From positions 1 to 45,252 of the forward strand of contig JBFOMB010000060.1 of assembly GCA_040830545.1 (NCBI GenBank): 45,252 nt of DNA, in the 5' to 3' direction. The notes under the pieces were generated by a model that was given only the letters and a program-made list of their open reading frames with translations, ran no database searches and was not told where the DNA came from. Position 1 is the stretch's first letter; the number at the start of each line of letters is the position of its first letter. This document shows, one piece after another, positions 41,379 through 45,252 of the stretch. Source of the stretch: HXMU1420-2 sp040830545 (lineage in GTDB: Bacteria > Pseudomonadota > Alphaproteobacteria > Rhodobacterales > Rhodobacteraceae). A program made the translations under genes and the position numbers.

Positions 41379-43013
41379 ATGACGGAACAAAACGCGCGCG
41401 GCGGTGGAGTATTCCAAAGCATTTTTGTTGATCTGATCCGGCAACTTCGCTGGTCCTTTCTACCGCCTCTGATGGTCTATTTCGCGTATGGCGCCAGCGG
41501 CATCACGTCGGTCGTGGGCACGTTTTTTGTCAAGGATTACCTGGACATATCAGCCGCCTTTGTGGCCGGGTTGGCGTTCTGGGCCGGGTTGCCCTGGGCG
41601 CTGAAGATGCCAATGGGGCATCTGGTCGACCTGATGTGGCGCTGGAAATCGGTGTTGGTCTTTGTTGGCGCGGCCCTGATCGGGGCGAGCTTTGCGATCA
41701 TGTACGGGTTGGCAACACGCGTACCCTGGATGGATGGCTTCATGTCGGTGACCGCGTGGTACGTGCTGGCCTCGCTCCTGTCGCCGACAGGTTACGTGAT
41801 ACAGGACGCGGTGGCCGACGCGATGTCGGTTGAGGCCGTGCCGGATTTAAACGCCGACGGCACCCCGTTGAGCGAGGACGAACAGCGCGCGGCACATACC
41901 ACGATGCAGACGCTTGGGCGGATCGCCTTGATCGGCGCGCTGAGTTCCGTTGCCCTGTTGAACATCACGCTTTTTGCCGGGATCGAGGGGCTTCCAGAGG
42001 CAGAGAAAGGCGCGGTCTATGGCCGTGTCTACTTGTCCGGTCTGGCAATCCCGCTGATCTCGATCTCGGGCGTTTTGCTGGCGGGCTGGCAGCGACTACG
42101 GCACATTCAGGTGCTGATGCGGGCCGGTCAGTCCCGCACTGAAGCCGAGGAGAGTTTTGCCCCCGAGGGTGGCCCGGTCGAACCGAACTGGTGGTACTTC
42201 ATCGGTGGTGGAATTTTCGTGGCCGTATCGCTCAGCGTCGGCCTAAGCGACATCGCCTTTTCCCAAGAAATCATCTTTGCCGGGTCGATGACCATTGTGC
42301 TGCTGCTAATGCGGCAGCTGATTTCCGTCCTGCCGCCGGAAAAGGCGCGTGCGCTGGTCGGCACGGCAATCATCATCTTCGTCTTTCGCGCGATGCCTTC
42401 GCCCGGCGCGGCGTCCACCTGGTTCAACATCGACGTTCTGGGCTTTGATCAGCAATTTCTGTCGGTTCTTTATCTGATCACAGCGGTACTGACCCTGTTT
42501 GGCATGCTGGTTCTGCGCCCGCTGATGGCAAACCGGACGATTGTCTACATCGTCGTGCTGCTGACGATTGCGCAGGCAATTCTGTCGCTGCCCAACATTG
42601 CCCTCTACTATGGAGTGCACGAGTGGACGGCGGCGATGACCGGTGGCGTTGTTGATGCCCGTTTCATCGCGCTGGTGGATGCGGCGATTGAAAGCCCGCT
42701 GGGGCAGATCGCGATGATCCCGATGCTTGCCTGGATCGCGCGGAATGCGCCGGACCAACTGAAAGCCACGTTTTTTGCAGTCATGGCGTCGTTCACCAAT
42801 CTGGCCCTGTCGGCTGCGTCACTGGGGACAAAGTACCTGAACCAGATATTCGTTGTGACGCGCGAGGTGAAGGACAACACCGGAGCCGTTACAGAGGCCG
42901 CAGACTACACGCAACTCGGTTGGCTGCTGATCACTGTTGCGGTGATCGGGCTGGTGTTGCCGTTGTTGACAGTCGTGATCGTGCAAAACTCGGTCCTGCG
43001 CAGCGAGGATTGA
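41379..43013 (+). CDS. BT1/folate-biopterin-transporter-like membrane protein
   Basis: This 544-residue protein has about 12 membrane segments and matches the general layout of the BT1 branch of the major facilitator superfamily: LPWALKMPMGHLVDLMWRWK after the second segment, and SPTGYVIQDAVADAMSVEAV. GAGG precedes ATG 41379 by 6 bases; TTG 41367 is an alternative. In other organisms relatives carry folate or pteridines, but bacterial members are poorly defined, so the substrate is unknown. It is convergent with the RTX gene. Confidence 0.72.
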   Translation: MTEQNARGGGVFQSIFVDLIRQLRWSFLPPLMVYFAYGASGITSVVGTFFVKDYLDISAAFVAGLAFWAGLPWALKMPMGHLVDLMWRWKSVLVFVGAALIGASFAIMYGLATRVPWMDGFMSVTAWYVLASLLSPTGYVIQDAVADAMSVEAVPDLNADGTPLSEDEQRAAHTTMQTLGRIALIGALSSVALLNITLFAGIEGLPEAEKGAVYGRVYLSGLAIPLISISGVLLAGWQRLRHIQVLMRAGQSRTEAEESFAPEGGPVEPNWWYFIGGGIFVAVSLSVGLSDIAFSQEIIFAGSMTIVLLLMRQLISVLPPEKARALVGTAIIIFVFRAMPSPGAASTWFNIDVLGFDQQFLSVLYLITAVLTLFGMLVLRPLMANRTIVYIVVLLTIAQAILSLPNIALYYGVHEWTAAMTGGVVDARFIALVDAAIESPLGQIAMIPMLAWIARNAPDQLKATFFAVMASFTNLALSAASLGTKYLNQIFVVTREVKDNTGAVTEAADYTQLGWLLITVAVIGLVLPLLTVVIVQNSVLRSED

Positions 43014-43029
43014 TCCGCCCTCCAGCTGT

Positions 43030-43066
43030 GTGACCTGGCCCCGGACTTGATCCGGGGCCAGGTCAC
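43030..43066. repeat. REP-like palindrome, copy k, in an extended hairpin
   Basis: The core GCCCCGGA-type stem here extends to 16 perfect base pairs (43030-43045 with 43051-43066, loop cttga). It lies just after the BT1-gene stop. With such a long stem it is also a good candidate to end transcription, though a T-run is lacking. Confidence 0.8.
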
Positions 43067-43082
43067 GCACCCGAAATACAAA

Positions 43083-43112
43083 TCAAGCGGGCCGATTGCT
43101 CGACCCGCTTGA
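43083..43112 (-). terminator. Terminator-like hairpin after the RTX gene
   Basis: TCAAGCGGG (43083-43091) and CCCGCTTGA (43104-43112) form a perfect 9-bp stem around a 12-base loop. Read on the minus strand it is followed by TTTGTATTT, which supports termination of the RTX gene. Confidence 0.7.
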
Positions 43113-43163
43113 CCGCCGCGCGTCCCCCAGATCACGCGGCGCGCTGCATGTTCAAGGCCCGGC

Positions 43164-45252
43164 CTAGCGGAACAAGACTTCCGCTTCGTGCTTTTTCAGG
43201 GCCCGGCGTGCAGCATGGTAATCCTTGAGACCGCCCTCGGTTTTCAGTTCCGGGAAGAGTTCAAAAATCTCCGTGCGCTGCGCATTGCCCAGCCCCTGAA
43301 GCGAGAAGTCGCCCGGCTGGAAGCTTTCGGTCCATGACCCGTCGGACAACACAACCTCGTGCTGGTCGAACATGAAGTGGATGTAGGTCACACCGCTCGC
43401 TTCGACCTCGTCAACGCCGTCCAGACCGGTCAGATGCTTGGCCGCGACCAGCACTTCGCGCTCTTCAAAGTACAGCGCTGTGCGGTCATTGGCGACCAGC
43501 ACCCGGTGGTTCGGGCTCAGCATGATGTCCCGTTCGGGCAGACCATTGCCCAGCGACCCGGCCCGGATCAGGATCGGCCGCAAGTGCCGTGCCCGGTTCA
43601 GGTCCGCGCCGCTCATCTGACGATGGCCGATCCAGCGAATTTCCTGGATGCCGTTGTCACGCGTGATCACACGGTCGCCTTCGCGCAGGGTTTCCACCAG
43701 ACGTTCACCTTTCGGCGTGGCAATCATGGTGCCTGGCGTGAAGCAGATGACGTTTTCGATGTTGGTGAAGTCGAAGCTTCCCGTCACACCGCCGGCGCCA
43801 TCCAGGAATTCGACCGTCCCGTCGATCCCGTTGCCGTCGCTGTCAGTAACGACATTGCTCAGACGCCAATCCGTGCCTTGCGTGCCGAACAGGCGCAGCG
43901 AGTCAAAGTCATCGCCCCCTGCCCCGCCGGATACGGTGTCATCTGTGCCATCGACTGCGCTGCCGATGAAGAAATCGTCCCGATCGTCGCCGCCGGACAT
44001 GCTGTCCGCGCCTTCGCCGCCAACAATCGAGTCGTTCCCGGCACCGCCGTCGATGACGTCGTCGTTTTGGCCACCCGAGATCGTATCGTCGAAGTCGCTG
44101 CCGAAGATTTGGTCTTCGCCTTCGCCACCATCAATGAGGTCACCGAGACCATCCTCGCGGGACGGGGCGAGGCTTGCACCCGGACCAGGGCCGCTGTCGC
44201 CACCATAAATGGTATCGTCGCCCTCGCCACCGATCAGCGTGTCACCGCTGACGCCGCCTTCGATGAAGTCGTTGTCTTCACCACCGTCGATGCTGTCATT
44301 GTCGTCCTGACCGAACAGGAAGTCAGCGCCTTCGCCACCGATGATCGTGTCATCACCCGGCTCCAGGTCCAGCGCATCCGCGATGTCAGAGGGAATGACC
44401 CCGCTTTCATCTGCGTCACCAAAGACCGTATCCGTGCCGTCGCCGCCGGTCAGCAGGTCGCCGCCAATACCACCGTAGATGAGGTCGTTATCCTCTTCAC
44501 CGTTCAGCGTATCACTGCCCGACCCACCATCCAGCGTGTCGTCACCTGCGCCACCATCAATGCTGTCCGGTGTCAGACCGACCGAGGCCACGCCTGTCAG
44601 GCTGGGATCGCTGCCGCGCACCAGGTCATCGCCTGCGCCCGCGTCGATTGTGTCCGATCCGGTGCCCGCGTTGATTGTGTCGTTGCCGCCACCGCCGATG
44701 ATGCTGTCGTCGCCAGCACCAGCGTCGATGCTGTCCGCACCTTCATCGCCGATCAGCGTATCGTCACCAGCACCCGCGAGGATCTCGTTGTTGCCGAGAC
44801 CAGCGTCGACGAAGTTGGCACCTTCACCGGTCGAGATGATGTCGTCACCCAGTCCACCCAGGATCGAGTCATCGCCCTCGCCGCCCAGGATCGTGTCACC
44901 ACCGGTGCCGCCCAGGATCGTGTCGTTGTCTTCGTTGCCGTAGAGAACGTCAGCGTCATCGCCGCCGATCAGCAGGTCGTCACCTTCGTTGCCGACCAGC
45001 GTGTCACCCTGCGCACCGCCATCCAGCACGTCGTTGCCAATACCACCAAAGAGCTTATCGTTGCCGAACCCGCCGAGGATGGTGTCGTCACCTTCATCAC
45101 CGGCCAGATCGTCAAACCCGATGCCACCATCGATGCTGTCGTCGCCTTCACCACCGTGGACGATGTCGTCGCCGTCGCCGCTGAGAACGGTGTCTTCGCC
45201 GCCCCCTGCATCCACAGCGTCACGGTTGTCGCCCCGCGGCGGCCCGCCGAGG
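43164..45252 (-). CDS. RTX calcium-binding protein with C-terminal Hint domain (5' end outside window)
   Basis: The visible 695 residues are open to the right edge, so the N-terminus is missing. About the first 450 consist of many GGxGxD-type nonapeptides (for example GGEGDDSILGGLGDDIIS), which bind calcium and mark type I secretion substrates. A Hint domain follows, starting at the Cys codon 43743-43745 with ICFTPGTMIATPKGERLVET, and including WIGHRQMSGADLN and LSPNHRVLVANDR. The last 100 residues may hold the secretion signal. Hint domains here often cleave or ligate proteins, but activity is unproven. Confidence 0.88.
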   Translation of the reverse strand, partial: LGGPPRGDNRDAVDAGGGEDTVLSGDGDDIVHGGEGDDSIDGGIGFDDLAGDEGDDTILGGFGNDKLFGGIGNDVLDGGAQGDTLVGNEGDDLLIGGDDADVLYGNEDNDTILGGTGGDTILGGEGDDSILGGLGDDIISTGEGANFVDAGLGNNEILAGAGDDTLIGDEGADSIDAGAGDDSIIGGGGNDTINAGTGSDTIDAGAGDDLVRGSDPSLTGVASVGLTPDSIDGGAGDDTLDGGSGSDTLNGEEDNDLIYGGIGGDLLTGGDGTDTVFGDADESGVIPSDIADALDLEPGDDTIIGGEGADFLFGQDDNDSIDGGEDNDFIEGGVSGDTLIGGEGDDTIYGGDSGPGPGASLAPSREDGLGDLIDGGEGEDQIFGSDFDDTISGGQNDDVIDGGAGNDSIVGGEGADSMSGGDDRDDFFIGSAVDGTDDTVSGGAGGDDFDSLRLFGTQGTDWRLSNVVTDSDGNGIDGTVEFLDGAGGVTGSFDFTNIENVICFTPGTMIATPKGERLVETLREGDRVITRDNGIQEIRWIGHRQMSGADLNRARHLRPILIRAGSLGNGLPERDIMLSPNHRVLVANDRTALYFEEREVLVAAKHLTGLDGVDEVEASGVTYIHFMFDQHEVVLSDGSWTESFQPGDFSLQGLGNAQRTEIFELFPELKTEGGLKDYHAARRALKKHEAEVLFR
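43900..45252 (-). repeat. RTX nonapeptide-coding tandem repeats
   Basis: The DNA repeats in units of about 27 bases coding for GGxGxDxLx, with synonymous drift (many GCCACCGTCGAT and GTCGTCGCC-like stretches on the plus strand). It is a coding repeat inside the RTX protein, not a CRISPR: no conserved direct repeat with unique spacers is seen. Confidence 0.85.

Noticed and set aside
43900..45252. CRISPR-like array because of regular DNA repeats
   Set aside because: The repeats code for RTX nonapeptides in one open frame and have no unique spacers.

Overview
The window looks like a chromosomal segment of a marine Rhodobacterales (Roseobacter-group) alphaproteobacterium. The evidence is high GC, dense operons with ATGA-type overlaps, tandem DUF1194 genes, an RTX protein ending in a Hint domain, an LdtR-like MarR regulator, a split sulfopyruvate decarboxylase, and a hmuRSTUV heme system. 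I see no rRNA, tRNA, insertion sequence, phage gene or CRISPR array. Genus and species cannot be fixed from what I can see.

Layout. 1-3.4 kb: the tail of comD and all of comE, a LysE-type exporter, gloA, and two DUF1194 secreted proteins. 3.5-5.2 kb: a two-gene deacetylase plus N-formyltransferase unit, probably for glycan modification. 5.7-7.9 kb: an LdtR-like regulator, then an ArsR-type regulator with an old-yellow-enzyme reductase and a perfect operator over the regulator's start codon. 8-10.8 kb: a divergent GMC oxidoreductase and a mandelate-racemase-family enzyme. 10.9-12.6 kb: a CGNR regulator divergent from azlCD, with two matching operator-like sites between them. 13-15.8 kb: prfB without a frameshift, and a secreted caspase-like protein. 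16-19.3 kb: a GntR regulator plus an ABC importer (binding protein, ATPase, permease).

19.4-29.5 kb is the most coherent system, heme acquisition. The leftward operon is hmuS-hmuT-hmuU-hmuV, an IsdG-like monooxygenase and a small VOC protein. The rightward side has the TonB-dependent receptor (hmuR), then a secreted four-cysteine protein, exbB, exbD, a second exbD and tonB. A TGA-N9-TCA inverted repeat precedes the second rightward block. The tonB frame contains two in-frame stop codons although all its neighbours are open, so either this tonB is a recent pseudogene or the sequence has errors there.

29.6-36.6 kb: an FkbM methyltransferase, an AlkD-like DNA glycosylase, an F420/NADP-type oxidoreductase with a divergent LysR regulator, a lipoprotein, moaA, waaA and a family-4 glycosyltransferase. 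36.7-41.2 kb: two tandem M20 amidohydrolases, then an OmpA-like protein with a second caspase-like protein and a clear terminator. 41.4-45.25 kb: a BT1-type membrane transporter, and an RTX-Hint protein that runs off the right edge.

A family of about 21-bp palindromes (core CCCGGA-N5-TCCGGG) occurs 11 times, only between genes. Four loci carry two copies, always in the same inverted arrangement. No novel defence or mobile system was found. The best leads are the broken tonB, the deacetylase/formyltransferase pair, the OmpA/caspase operon, the paired palindromes and the three regulator-operator pairs.
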